Assembly: GCA_002419295.1 (NCBI GenBank)
Contig: DIFW01000015.1
Coordinates: forward strand, 1 to 6,665
Source of the DNA: Patescibacteria group bacterium UBA5738
Lineage (GTDB): Bacteria > Patescibacteriota > Minisyncoccia > Minisyncoccales > UBA5738
Direction: 5' to 3'
DNA length: 6,665 bases
A program made the translations under genes and the position numbers. Below are positions 6,410 through 6,665 of the stretch, piece by piece. Position 1 is the first letter of the stretch, and each line of letters begins with the position of its first letter. The notes beneath the pieces are model-generated. The model did no database searches, was not told the origin of the DNA, and worked only from the letters and a program-made list of their open reading frames with translations.

Positions 6410-6431
6410 AAAACGGGCGGCGCCCGTTTTT
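6401..6431 (-). terminator. Intrinsic terminator after the glutamate-synthase-like gene
   Basis: AAAAACGGGC (6409-6418) pairs with GCCCGTTTTT (6422-6431) around a three-base loop, giving a GC-rich core extended by A-T pairs. On the minus strand the hairpin is followed by a T-tract interrupted by one G (TTTTTTGTTTTTT), a classic rho-independent signal about 40 bases past the stop codon at 6472. The A-rich flank on the other side makes it look able to act in both directions, but no plus-strand gene ends here. Confidence 0.85.
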
Positions 6432-6471
6432 CAATTTCCATACCCAAACGATAAATCAGCAAAGGCCGCGC

Positions 6472-6665
6472 TTATTCTCCGGCAAGCTTCACGCCGGCGA
6501 TTCGGGAGGTTTCCAAAGTTAGCGCGCGCAGGTCGTCTTTGGCAAGCCGATGGATATCGTTATGCCCTGTCGCGCCGGCGATCATTTTCACTTCTTCGTT
6601 GCAGTGCTTAATAAAGTTGGCGATATTGTTTGCCACGGCATCAATGTCCAAATTTTTCGCCAAAT
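6472..6665 (-). CDS. C-terminal end of a glutamate synthase-like (FMN-binding) protein, 5' part outside window
   Basis: The last 64 residues of a larger protein are visible, ending in TAA at 6472. The sequence carries NFIKHCNEEVKMIAGATG, then HNDIHRL, then a D-DLRAL-LE run and a GVKL-GE end. This spacing resembles, from memory, the C-terminal tail of the FMN-binding glutamate synthase-like family (the large-subunit synthase domain without the amidotransferase part), which follows the Fe-S and glutamate-forming core. Those enzymes make glutamate from 2-oxoglutarate and ammonia or glutamine. None of the catalytic core is in the window, so this rests on tail similarity alone. The frame stays open to position 6665; the TTG at 6663 is internal rather than a start. 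The terminator downstream separates it from the Clp-like operon, so no functional link is implied. Confidence 0.6.
   Translation of the reverse strand, partial: LAKNLDIDAVANNIANFIKHCNEEVKMIAGATGHNDIHRLAKDDLRALTLETSRIAGVKLAGE

Noticed and set aside
6661..6663. TTG at 6663 as the start of a 63-residue protein
   Set aside because: The frame is open through the right edge and the sequence resembles the tail of a much larger enzyme, so this is an internal codon of a truncated gene.
1..6665. Frequent GCCGCCGGC-like words on both strands as a possible uptake or repeat element
   Set aside because: They fall in varied frames within coding sequence, where Ala, Gly and Pro codons explain them, with no regular spacing or conserved flanks.

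Overview
The window looks like part of the genome of a Candidate Phyla Radiation (Patescibacteria, probably Parcubacteria-like) bacterium. This is an inference from gene style: a membrane-anchored Clp/Hsp100 ATPase preceded by a small membrane protein, long cysteine-rich exported proteins of unfamiliar architecture, near-absent Shine-Dalgarno sequences and very tight gene packing. The standard code fits, because TGA is used as a stop by the small membrane protein gene. There is no phage, transposon, CRISPR, tRNA or rRNA signal.

All five genes read on the minus strand, so the biological order runs from high to low coordinates. (1) 6665-6472 is the C-terminal end of a protein resembling the tail of FMN-binding glutamate synthase-like enzymes. 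A strong hairpin plus T-tract terminator at 6431-6401 follows it. (2) 6372-5998 encodes a 124-residue membrane protein. (3) 5993-3393 encodes an 866-residue Clp-type AAA+ protein with two N-terminal membrane segments. (4) 3387-1717 encodes a 556-residue exported, cysteine-rich, single-pass membrane protein with three beta-sandwich-like repeats. (5) 1660 to beyond position 1 encodes an exported protein of at least 553 residues with a probable TIM-barrel, glycoside-hydrolase-like region, a beta-rich GW-type domain and a cysteine-rich module. It is cut by the left window edge.

Genes 2 to 4 are separated by 4 and 5 bases and are very probably one transcript. Gene 5 follows after 56 bases, or overlaps gene 4 by one base if the earliest in-frame ATG is used. 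A candidate promoter sits just after the terminator and would give an almost leaderless mRNA for gene 2.

The most interesting object is the Clp-like protein. Aligned by eye to ClpA/ClpB/ClpC, its first AAA+ domain has lost the Walker A lysine and threonine, the Walker B aspartate and the arginine fingers. The second domain keeps all ATPase motifs but has a shortened pore loop and a weakened ClpP-docking tripeptide. It also lacks the coiled-coil middle domain of ClpB/ClpC. My working hypothesis is a membrane-tethered unfoldase that does not work as a standard ClpP protease partner, expressed with a small membrane partner and with exported cysteine-rich proteins that may be its clients or simply co-regulated surface proteins. 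The two exported proteins share a homologous cysteine-rich module, which suggests a common surface function.
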